DNA of 28,881 nt, taken from positions 1 through 28,881 of the IMG/VR virus record IMGVR_UViG_3300044638_005868, one strand, 5' to 3'. Below the pieces are notes generated by a model, which saw only the letters and a program-made list of their open reading frames with translations, did no database searches and was not told the origin of the DNA. A program made the position numbers and the translations under genes. Position 1 is the first letter of the stretch. Each line of letters begins with the position of its first letter. Shown here piece after piece: positions 17,057 through 28,000 of the stretch. This DNA comes from a virus.

Positions 17057-19024
17057 ATGCCTGTTGTCCCCCAGTATCGCGCACAAGGACCGGCGGATCC
17101 CCGGTCTCCCGTCCTTGAAACCGAACGCGCCCCTCGACCGGAGCGTGGCGGATTGATGCGTGCCATCGCTGGTGTGGCTCAACGTCTCGGGGACCAGTTC
17201 GTGCCGCTCCCAGAGGCACCGGAGAACCTCGGTCAAGGTCGTGCGCGGGGCATGGTCAACCTGGGCCAGGGTGTCGCCGAACTGGGCGAGGCCCAGTCTC
17301 AAATCGAGCGCAGTCTCGCCGAGATCCGGAACCGGGCCGAACTCCACCAGGCCGAACTCGCCATGGAGGCACAGCTCGGGGAATACGAAAAGTGGAGGGC
17401 GCAGAACATGAACGCGCCCGACCAGTGGGAAGCGGAGTGGTCCCGGCGCATGGGCGACTTCTCCTCGCAGTATCTCAAGGGGAAGACGCTCGCCCCTGCC
17501 GCCCAGCGTGCCGTCGAGATGCGTGCCTCCTCCTTCGCGCAGGAACGCGCCACGATGATCGGGATGGACCGGGTGCGACGGACGGTCGCCATGGGTGCGG
17601 AAGCGATGCGAGCGGAGTATCTGCGTGCGATGGATGCAGGAGACCTCGAAGGGGCGACGATGGCGGCGAGGAGCGGAAACGACCTCGGGCTATGGGGCGA
17701 GGACGATGCCACGCGCATGGAAATCGGGGCGAAGGAGGAGATCACCCAGAAACTCCTCGAAGCGGGTCTGAACAGGGCGAACACCTTCCTCAACTACGGC
17801 GACATCGATTCCGCCATCGAGACCATCAACTCCATCCCAGGTCTCCCCGCCGACGAGAGGGAACTCCACATATCCAAGATCCGGACGCAGAATGCCGTGC
17901 AGGTCGAGACGGAGAACGTCCTCGAAATGGCATCCACCGAGGGACCGAAGGCAGCACTCGCCGCATTGCAGGATGAGGAGAAATTCCCCCACCTCCAGGG
18001 ACTGAAGCGTGCCGAGGTCAGGTCCGAACTCTGGAAGGCGCACTACGGTCAACGGGATGCGATCATCAAGAACATCAAGGAGGGAATCGAGAACAAGAAC
18101 GTCTCGAACCTCCGGCAGATCGAGTCCGCGATGGAAGGCTACGATCTCACGCCCAACGAAAATGCCACTTTTCAGAAACTCCTCTCGGGTGAGAAGGTCA
18201 AGGATTACACCTTCGTCCAGTCTGCGGTCACGACCGCATCGAACTACGACCCTGCCGCCGATCCCGATGGCGTCAAAGCGATGGCATTTGCGTCCGAGGT
18301 GCAAGCAGTGCTGGGCGATGATCCCGTCGTCGAGAGCATCCTCGGCACGCTTCAGAAGCGCATGAAGGGCGAGCAACTCACCCTTCCGGAAATGGTCCTG
18401 TCCCAGAAGACGGAAGCTTACAAGAGCATCGTGGAAGCGAAGGGTTCGTGGAAGATCCCCGCCTCCCGCATTGCCATCGTGAAGGATGCGAAGACCGGCC
18501 TCGAGACGTTCGTGGATACCGGTGCCGACATCAAACCGGGTGATCCCGGCTACTTCGAGGAGAAGCGGGGCGCGGCGAAGACGGCACTCCGGTTCGCCTC
18601 CTTCGGACTGGCGTTCGCCTCCTTCGGACTGGCTGGAACACCGATCAAGGGGCGGGCAATCCCGGAGGGTCACCTCAGTCAGGAAGACAAAAACGCGATC
18701 CGGCAGATGATCGAGTCCGAGAAGGATTCCGGGAAGATCATCGAGGATCTGGGTCTGAAGAACCAGGAACTCGGCAAGGGCACGCAGATCGTCGCGCAGG
18801 TGGTCGAAAAGGCGAAGAAGGGCGAGGTCACCGACCCGGCTCAACTCGACAAGATGTTCGGCGATTTGATCCTCCCGGAGGCGGATGCCGCCGGACAGAA
18901 GGTGATCGAATCCGCCCTGTTTCCTGGGGTTCCCGGAAGCACTGAAGAGGAAGACCCTCGTCTCCAAGAGATGCGGGCGAAAGCCGAGGAACACCGGAAA
19001 TCCAAGCAGCAACCCGCACAGTAA
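17057..19024 (+). CDS. Internal virion protein (gp15-like)
   Basis: A 655-residue mostly helical protein beginning two bases after the previous stop (TGACCATG). Residues 60-250 form long Ala/Glu/Arg-rich helices with QAELAMEAQLGEYEKWRAQN and TLAPAAQRAVEMRASSFAQE, a pattern typical of phage internal virion proteins built from helical hairpins. T7 gp15 is 747 residues. A short exact repeat (FASFGLA twice) lies at 513-526 in a Gly/Ala/Phe hydrophobic stretch. The C-terminus is charged and Gln-rich. Its slot between a gp14-like protein and the giant ejected protein matches the T7 order 14-15-16. The assignment is by architecture and synteny, with no sharply diagnostic motif. Confidence 0.75.
   Translation: MPVVPQYRAQGPADPRSPVLETERAPRPERGGLMRAIAGVAQRLGDQFVPLPEAPENLGQGRARGMVNLGQGVAELGEAQSQIERSLAEIRNRAELHQAELAMEAQLGEYEKWRAQNMNAPDQWEAEWSRRMGDFSSQYLKGKTLAPAAQRAVEMRASSFAQERATMIGMDRVRRTVAMGAEAMRAEYLRAMDAGDLEGATMAARSGNDLGLWGEDDATRMEIGAKEEITQKLLEAGLNRANTFLNYGDIDSAIETINSIPGLPADERELHISKIRTQNAVQVETENVLEMASTEGPKAALAALQDEEKFPHLQGLKRAEVRSELWKAHYGQRDAIIKNIKEGIENKNVSNLRQIESAMEGYDLTPNENATFQKLLSGEKVKDYTFVQSAVTTASNYDPAADPDGVKAMAFASEVQAVLGDDPVVESILGTLQKRMKGEQLTLPEMVLSQKTEAYKSIVEAKGSWKIPASRIAIVKDAKTGLETFVDTGADIKPGDPGYFEEKRGAAKTALRFASFGLAFASFGLAGTPIKGRAIPEGHLSQEDKNAIRQMIESEKDSGKIIEDLGLKNQELGKGTQIVAQVVEKAKKGEVTDPAQLDKMFGDLILPEADAAGQKVIESALFPGVPGSTEEEDPRLQEMRAKAEEHRKSKQQPAQ
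18593..18634 (+). repeat. Tandem 21-base duplication in the gp15-like gene
   Basis: Two adjacent 21-base copies (ttcgcctccttcggactggc then g or t) at 18593-18613 and 18614-18634 differ only in the last base. They encode the heptapeptide FASFGLA twice in frame, probably by replication slippage. Confidence 0.9.
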
Positions 19025-19026
19025 CA

Positions 19027-22000
19027 ATGCCAGTCACGAAAGAGCAGGTCGATGAGGCGCGGAGCCTCTACGAGGAATTCCCCGAGGACGGTCGCCTCGC
19101 CGAGTTGGCAGTCGAACTCCACGACCAATACGAGCAAGAGGGAGCGCAACGCCGAGAAGGGGTGGCGGGTCTGTTTCGCGACCGGGTCACTCACGGTCTC
19201 AGTGGGGAGCAACTCGAGCAACTCAACCAGGTTCACCAAGGGGACGTCACCGCCAAATACCGGAATTTCAATGACGCCTTCTTCCGCGAGTTCATCGGCG
19301 TGAACGACGACCAACTGAAGTCGAACGGGGTCGGTCTCCGTCGTGCCTACTCGAAGCAGATCTGGGGCGAGGAGGTCGTGGACGATTTCCAGTTCTACGA
19401 CCGGGTGGCGAACGACATGGCATTCGGGGAGGAGATCGGGAAGCGGGCCATGCAGACCGCACTCGCCGGGAAGCGGAACATCGATGCCCTGGGTGAAATG
19501 GCGAAGGAGTTCGCCAACGACAAGACCTTCCAGTCCCGGAAGAAGGCATGGCAGGACCAGTTCCTGGAGCAGTCCTCTCAGGCGCAGTCGAAGATGTCGC
19601 CCTACATGCCGCTGATGCGGGACGTCGCGGCTCAACTCCAGTCGAAGATGGGTGTCGCCGAGGGTGCCACGGTCGAGGACGGGAGCTACCGTGAGATCGT
19701 TCGCTCGATCATGGAGGTGCCGAAGGAAGACCGGAAACTGGTCATCGCCGGAATCGCCGCGATGGGAGCGACCGATGGCTCCGGGAACCCTCTGACGAAA
19801 CTCGCCGAATCGTTCGGTCGAGGGGTCGAGGACTATTTCGAGAACATCCCGGCCTTTGCCGGTCGAGACTACGCGATCAACGTGAAGAATGCCCTCAGGG
19901 CAGGGGTGCAGGTTCCGGCGGAAATTGTCGGGGATCCGAAAGCGGTGATGGAATACACCATGAACCGGGTCTCCGAGACCATGCTCCAAGGGGAGTTCGA
20001 CTACACCGGAGCGACCGGGACAGAATCCGGCGAAGTGGTTTCGACGTCGGACGACGTCAAAGCCGAGGCACTGAAACTCGCCGACGAACTGATCGATGCC
20101 ATCGACCTGCGCGGCGAACTCCGCACCGTCGCCGAGCAGAACATCGACCCAATCACCTCGGACTGGATCGCGATGCGCGGGCTTTACGCCGCGAGCAGGT
20201 CCATTCCATATACGATTGCCTCCCTCTCGAAGATCGGCATCGCACTCAACGCAGTGACGATGGCGGAAATGGCGTATCAGCAACTGGGCCGGAACAACCC
20301 GGACATGACGGCAGAGCAGAAGCAGGGCATTTCCATCATCGCCGGTCCACTCATGGCGGCGACCGAGGTGATGTCCGCGAAGATCCTGACCGGGCAGCTC
20401 CCCTTCCTCAACCGCTTCGTCAACCAGGTCACCCTCACCGGGAAATCCCGACTTGCACGCTACGGCACCCGCGCCCTCGGTGCCTCGGTCCTCGAACTGG
20501 GGCAGGAGAACGTGCAGGATCTCACGCCGGACATGGTGCAGGGTGTTTTCTCGGCACTCTCGCAGGACGTCCCCGGCGTGAACTGGGAGGCGCGTTTCGG
20601 CGAACTCGCCCGCAACCAAGGAGAGATCTTCTTTGCCGTGCTTCCCCTGGCCCTGATCGGTGCCGGTGTCGGAACGTGGCAGGACTACCGGGGTGCGAAA
20701 TTGCTGGTCTCCGACTACGACCTGCTCGTCACCGCCGGGGTCTCCGAGGCAGACGCGTCTGAGATCCGCGCAAAGGCGATTGCCGGGGACATGGAATCCG
20801 CCCAGACCCTCCTCCGGAAATCGTTCGCCAAGACCGGCGGGGACCAGACTGCTGTGGCGGCACAGATCCGGGAAGCGGCACCGAAGTTCCGCGAAAAGAT
20901 CGAGGAGGCAGACCGTCTCCGGAAGATTGGCGGCGACCTCGACATCCTGCCGAAGATCCTCTCCTTCGAGGGGAAGACGGTCCTCCAGTTCCAGGGTGGC
21001 GAGGCAGTTGAGTTCGACACGCATGCGGAAGCGATGGAGCGATGGGGCGCCGTCGCGTCGTCATCCGTCGCACGGCTCCACCAGGATCTCATCACTTCAG
21101 TCCGGCGCACGACCCGGAACATGGAGAGCGGTCGGGAATTCCGCTTCGTCCAGTCCCCTCTCAACCCGACCCTGCGCGACATGCAGCAGGAAGGCACTGC
21201 GAGCGAGAAGCAGGTCGAAGAGCGAGGGGAGATCGAGGACGCGGACCAGGAATTCTTGAAGCAGTTCCAGACTGCCGAGGTGCTGTCCCAGGTCGGTGCC
21301 TCCTCGGAGGAGGATGCCTTGGCCGCGCAGACCGTCCTCGGATCCAGTGACAACGTCGAGGTCAATCGGGGCAAATACGGAGAGAGGGTGATTCAGACCA
21401 CCGTGCGCCTCTTCCAGCAGGGCACTCCCCTCACGGTCTTCGAGGAATCTGCCGAGGGTGACGCGAAGGTCATGATCCGAAACGGTCAGCGGCAGTGGCT
21501 TGCCGAGAACCTTTTCGCCATCGACCAACGCATGAAGGCGGGCCTTTTCCGTTCGAAGGTCAAGAGCGTGGACGACGTCACGAACCAGGACATCGTGGAA
21601 GCATACTCGAAGATGGTCGTCGGCTACTACGTCGGAAGGGACGGAATGTCCGAGATGTCGCCGAAGTTCCAGAAACTCTTCCAGTCTGAGGTCCAGAAAG
21701 CCTTCAATGGGGTGATGACCGGCTACGCCGGTCTCTTCGGGTCGATCATGAAACGTGCCGAGATGGTCGAGAAGGCGCGTCTCGGTGGCGACCTGGGTGC
21801 CATCGAGGAGTTCCTCGCGAAGTCCATCGGCGTGACCGAGCAAGGGCAGTTCGAGCGCACTGTAATCAAGGAGGGCGAAGGTATCGCCAAGGACATGGGC
21901 GTTGAGTTTCTGGATGAGCAGACGTTCTCGACCATGTCTCCGGTTCCTGTGGAGCGGATCCAGGCACTCATGCAACGCATCGACAGCATGTATGAGGCGG

Positions 22001-25000
22001 GGCAAACCGAAGGTGTCGCCGACCTGGAGGCCGAGCTTGAAATCCTTTTGGAGCGGGCGGAATCCGACCTCGACGGAATGGACGAGGGTGATGATTCAGA
22101 ACAGACGTTCCTGCCCTACAAAGGGGCACCCGTGATTTCTCGCGATGAGGAGGAGGATCCCACGTTCCCGGAATCCGAACTTGTCACCCTATGGTATGAG
22201 TGGACCGGGAAGATTCGGTCGAGCAGAGGCATGGTTGACGAACTTCGAGAGACGTATGGGACGTTCGGTGCTTACGCGAAAAATCACACCGGCGGCGAAT
22301 ACGGGAGCTGGGCGATTCAAGAAGGGATCACCGACGAGCAGATCGAGGATGCCGCAAAAGAGGCGGCAGAGATTTACGAACGTCGGCGCACTGCGATGCT
22401 GCGGAGTCGCGTTGAAAACGTCACGTTCTCGACCATGCGCCTGAGCGAGCAGGACCGGAGATACCTGGAACTCGCGAAAGACCCCGAGGCGAATCGCGAG
22501 GAGTTGCAGAGCATGGTTGACGAGGCGGCGCGGGCGGCTGGGTATGATGTTCGAGCATATCACGGAACTAGTGACTACGGGTTTACCGTTTTCGACGCTT
22601 CCAAGCTCGGCAAAAAAACCGGAGCAGCAAGCGCAAAGAAAGCGTTCTTTTTCAGTTCTCGAAGGGACGTTGCGGAGTCTTACACCTATCTAGGAGAGGG
22701 GAATTTATTCGCGGACCTTCAAAGTCAGTTTGATGAACTTTCGCGCGAAATGGATCGCCTCATGGCGGAATCTGTGAACCGTGATTTAGACAACCTTGAC
22801 GATCTTTCGGCGGCATACAATAAAGCGTCCTCAGAGCGGGACGAGGTGGCGAAAAAGCTTCACTTCGCTCGGATGGCGCGAGGCGCGGTTATTGACGCGG
22901 GCGGGGTTCCTGAAAAAGCGCCAGGGTCCGGGGTGTATTCGGTTTTCCTTCGAATTGATTCTCCTCTTGAAATTGACTTCAAAGGTCAGGCGAAACGGCC
23001 GGAGACGTTCGCCGACTTGATTGAGCGGGCGGAATCGGTCGGATTAGATTCGGTTATCATAAGGAACGCTCAGGACAATGCGACGTCTGACGCGGCGGGG
23101 CTTGTGAGTGATATTTTTGCAATCATCCCGGATTCCGGTGGATTACTTTTAAAAAGCGGTTCAGCTCGGATCAAATCCGCCGACCCCGTCACCTACGACG
23201 AGCAGGGCAACGTCATTCCTCTCTCGCAACGGTTCGACCAGACGAGGGATGAGATCACGTTCTCGACCATCTCAGACTTCTCCAACTCCCGCGCAGTCCC
23301 TGCGGATGCCGACACTGTCACCGTCCTGCCTGACGGTGCGCGTCTTGTTGGTCCGACAACGTTCTCGATCATGTCGTGGCACGGGACTCCCCACAAGATC
23401 GATCCGCGTGAAGGGTTCCGTATGGACAAGATCGGGACAGGTGACGGTTCCCAGGCTTTTGGCTGGGGCTTGTACACTGCCGAGGATCAACGTGTCGCAG
23501 TCGGATACCAGAAAGGACTCGCCAAGTGGACTCTCGACGGTCGAGATGTTGCGGAACTGAGAAAAAAATTTCCCTCGTCAAACATGCAACTGGCGATCTC
23601 AGAAGAGATCGATATCGAAACGGCATCGGAACGGTTCCAAAAGATGCGCCCCGAGATTGAGGCGTTGAACGCGATCATCGACTATGCCGACAATGCCGAA
23701 TTCATGGCACGCTCCTCAGATGCGAAGCAACTGATCAGGGAGTGGACCGATTCCGGCAGGTTGAAGAATCAGGGGAACCTCTACAAGATCGAGATCCAGG
23801 CCGAACTCGATGAGTTCCTCGAATGGGACCGGCCCCTGAGCGAGCAGAGCGAGAAGGTGAAGGCGGCACTTTCGCCACTGCTCCCAAACCACAAGCCGAA
23901 TTTCACCGCGACACCGACGCACCCGACAGCAGACGGCGTAAAAATGTGGGACGTGAAGGCCGATGGCCGATTCCTCGGCAACTTCCCGGCAACAAGCGAG
24001 ATCGCGGCAATCGCCAAAGGCATCCGCGCCGCGAAAGAGCAAGAGGGGCAAACTGGCAACAAACCAATCGCAGGAGCCGTCAACCCGACCATCTCAGGAG
24101 CAGCGATTTACCACGCAATCGAAGGCGCACCAAAAGAAGTGAGCGAGAAGCTCGCCAGCCTCGGCATCCCCGGCATCCGCTTCCTCGACGGCAATTCAAG
24201 ATCCGACGGTGAAGGCACCTACAATTACGTTATATTCGACCCTGCCATAGCGAAGTTCATCGAGGAGAACGGACAACCAGTCGATGGAGGAACGACGTTC
24301 TCGACCGTCGCCGCAGACAAGCCTCTGACGAAGGCAGAGCAACTTGCCGAGGACGTCGCCGCCATGTCTGCTGACGAGGTGCGTGCCGAACTTGAGTCCG
24401 CCCGCCTGACTCCGAACCGTGAAATGGTCGCGATGCTGGGTTCGTTCCCCCAGTATCTGAACCCGGTGATCGACTACATCATGGGGAAGCGTCAAGAGAT
24501 GCTCTCCGGGAACACCTCAGTGCGAGACGTTGCAAAAGCTTACTGGATCACCGTCGCGTCCATCGGTGCGGATGCCATCGATGTCCCCACCATCCGCAGG
24601 AAAGCGGATACCATCGGTCTCGACTTCAACCCTCCGGAGATGTTCTTGTCGAAGGGTGCCAAGGGTCAGTGGCAGATGCGTCCAGAGGAACTCGCCGCCT
24701 GGTGGCTGGGAACTCCCGATGGGCAGAATGCGCTCAACAAGATCGAGAAGGGCGAGTTCGACGCCAAGGACTGGGAGAGCGGGCTTGTCCTGCGTGATGC
24801 CTTCGGTAAGAACGGTCTGCGCGACAAGGTCACGAAAAAGGGGAGCTACGTTCCCGGCGCAGTCGGGACACCGAAGAAGGGACAGTTCAACCTCCAGAAC
24901 CTGACCGGGGCAACCGAGGCAATTCGCAAGGCGAAGGGCGACCCGAAAAAGCTGGAGACCGCACTGAAGAAGTTCAACGGGATCGGCGAAGGGAAAAAGG

Positions 25001-28000
25001 GATTCGTCGGGCACATGCTCGGTTTCGGCGGATGGGCGACCCTGGATGCCGTTGAGTTGAATCTCTGGTTGACAGGTGCCGGGGAAACGACCTACGCATC
25101 GGACGAGGCGAAGCGCATCGCGGCAATCGCCAAGAGGGCGAGCGGGAGCAAAGCCGAGTCTGCGGATTTGTTCGGTCGTATCCGCAAGAGGATCAGCGGC
25201 TTGCGAAACGTGGCGACTGGAGCGAAGGCAATTCCGGAAGAGGTCGCCGCACACATCATCCACCACTGGATTTGGGATGCTGGCAAGGGCATCGAGACGA
25301 CGCACGAAGGGGTCTACCATGCGATGCGGACATTTTCCGTCATGGTTCAAGGCTCAAACGAGATTGCCAATAGCAAAAAAATCCCAGGGCTACTTCCGAA
25401 AACGGTTCTTGGCAGACCTTTCTTGCCGATCATGGCAGATCTGATCGGTGCCGGTCAAGGATTTGGGGTCCCGCTTCAAGGTGGTCCTGCATGGCCTTTG
25501 CTGACATACAATCAGAAAACCCCTAAGAAACAGACAGCAGTCTGGGCATCAACCGAAAAAGGGGTCAAGATTATCCTGTCAACACTCTCAAGAACCAACG
25601 CGATTTTCCTTGATGGCAAGGGAAAGCGGAAGGCGATTGTTGGAGTTTATACGATGAGCCAAGTTGCTCACACCTCAAATGCGTCTTTCCAGAAGGTTGT
25701 GTTCAACGCCATCGAGTCGTCAATTAATAGCGGCGAACTTTCCAAGAAACAGGAATTGCAACTTTCCGATTTGGTTCGCCACAAGGCAAAAACAACAAAA
25801 CAAGGGACTGAAAATCTTAGGAACTTCCCAACTCAATTCTCCGCTTCTCAGTTCGACCAATACATCACAAGCCTATCATTTGATGAAAGGAAATTTGTTA
25901 TCAATGTTCTTGATTCGGCTCAAGCGGAGAAAATTGGAATTCCCTCGGTTGCCAGGGTGATCGAGAAAACGCGAGACCCTTCGTTCTTTGGATCTGAACT
26001 TGTGAGCATCGTGTCCTTTCTTGAAGTCGATGTGGATGCACTTGAAAAAGGTCTTGCAACGAAAACCCTGACAGCAGCAAAGTTCAAGGTTCCGGTTCAT
26101 CTGTCTTATGACACGATGGTCCCTGGGCGAATCATTACCCACCTGAGAACTCCAATTCCTTTTGAACTGGCAGCAAAGAAAATGTCGGATGCCTTCAAGA
26201 AGGAATACCCGACATCCCGAACGGACTACCTGCTTGCTGGTAAATTCCATTCCGGCATTCCGCTTCCCGTTCTTGATAGTGCAACAGTCACTCTGGTGAA
26301 CCAGGCACAGTCTCTGCCTATTAGCCAAGCAGAGGTGCGGGCAATGTCCACTGCCATTCTTGATGAGTGGACCGTGCTTGATGATTCCAACAGCAAAGGT
26401 GCCGTCGAGTTTATTCGGGCAATCCGCAACAACGATGCTGGAGAAACGCTCACCAACTACACCGAGCCTGACATCCGAAAGTGGCTTAAGGCGGGGCATT
26501 TGAAAATCTTCAAGCTTGGGGAATTCGATGTCTGGTTTGCTCTCAAATTCGGGATTCTCTCAGACGACGAGAAGAGCATCACAGACAATGGTGACAGGGA
26601 GTTGGTAGGGGTCACTTCAAATGTTCCTCTCAAAGGGATGTCTAACCTCATTATGGCAAAGGCATTGCAAGAAGGGGCGAACAAACTCGGCTGTTTCTCT
26701 GTTAAGTCAGACAAATTTCCAGAAGGGTTCCTGCCTTCCCTCTACGAAAAGCACGGGTGGAGACAAACCGGGTCCGTCCCCTACGATCCCCTCTACAAGG
26801 ATGAAGGCAGCACTGTGACCGATCAGGAACTCCTCGAGAAAGACAAAAAACGCAGGGAATCTTGGGAAAAAACAGGGTGGAATGAGTCTAGACATGGGAT
26901 GCCAGATGTGGTATTCATGGAGCATGAAGGCTTTCCAAGCAGAACAACGGGACAAGATTCTGGAAATGATGCGTCAGGCGTGGCCGGAGAATCGGTTCAA
27001 GGCACTGGGACCGAACCAGAAGAAGTTGCTAAAGGCAGACTTTATGACGACTTCGCACTCCTACACGGTGGAGCATCTGAGGGGGATGCTGGAGATGGTC
27101 GAAGATTACTTCCCAGAGGGTATGATCGACTCCGAGGGTTCGTTAAAGGAGCATCTCCAGATAGCCTCCGAGTAACGGGACTGGACGAGTCTCGCCGCGA
27201 TCAACTCCTTCATGCGTTTTCGTCTGGGGAGACCTACTCCGTAATCCGTTCGACCGGGGACATCGACACCCGGTTCGCGAGCATGTTCTCGCCCTTCGTC
27301 CGCTCGCCGGAATTGCGTCCGAAGCTTGGCGAAATGGCCCGCGAGCGTGGCGCGAAGGTGCTGCGCGAGGTGCTGCCCTACATCCTCCAGTCGAAGCGGA
27401 GCGGGGCGAGCATCGACCGTGAGGCGCGGAGCATCGAAGCATTCGAATATGACCGTCTCCTCCGCGAGACCTTCGGCGCGAACTCTCCCGAGGAGCAGGA
27501 CGCACTCCCCCCGGTGGATCGTCAGGCCGCACGGTCGGAGGCGCAGTCTCTCGCCGAGAAGTGGAAGGCGCAGAAGATGCGCGAGAAGAAGAAGGCACCG
27601 AAAGAGGTGATGGTCGGTCACCTCCGGACCCTCGACGCGATCCTGCGTGCGCTCCCTGCCGAGGTTCGCGGGAAGATCGGCGGGTTTGTTGCCATCGCGA
27701 AGCTCACCGATCCCGATGCCATGCTCGATGAGATCGAGGCGCGGGTGAAGAAGATCGACATCGAGGTTGAGAAGTGGCTCCGGAAGGAAGCGGAGACCCG
27801 GCGGAAGAAACTCTTCAAGCAAGCTCAGCCTGTCCGCGATGCCGCCGGGAAGGCACCGAAGGGGAAGGCGGGTGCCGACATCCACGATTTGTTCCGGAAG
27901 CTCAAGGAAGCGATGCTCTGGGACGGCGACACTGCCGAGACTTGGGCAGTGGGTCTCGAGGACCGGATCGCTTCCGGTGAACTGTCGCCCGAGGAGGAGG

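Larger units (their letters stand above)
21922..24309 (+). repeat. Five dispersed copies of a 15-base in-frame motif (TFSTM) in the giant gene
   Basis: acgttctcgaccatg occurs at 21922-21936 and 22423-22437. Variants with one or more changes lie at 23257-23271 (ending atc), 23359-23373 (tcgatcatg) and 24295-24309 (ending gtc). All are in the same reading frame and give TFSTM, TFSTM, TFSTI, TFSIM and TFSTV at residues 966, 1133, 1411, 1445 and 1757. The second and third bracket the first ART-like domain, and the fourth and fifth bracket the second one. Confidence 0.9.

Noticed and set aside
17690-19027. 445-codon minus-strand open frame
   Set aside because: Antisense shadow of the gp15-like gene, same compositional cause; no recognised motif.
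18841-21024. 727-codon open frame on the minus strand
   Set aside because: It lies antisense across the end of the gp15-like gene and the start of the giant gene. GC-rich coding DNA commonly leaves the opposite frame open, and the product is Leu/Arg/Val/Asp-rich without domain-like motifs.
22110-22170. Further TFST-like spots (QTFLPY, PTFPES)
   Set aside because: They share only TF with the motif and differ in the following bases; not counted as copies.
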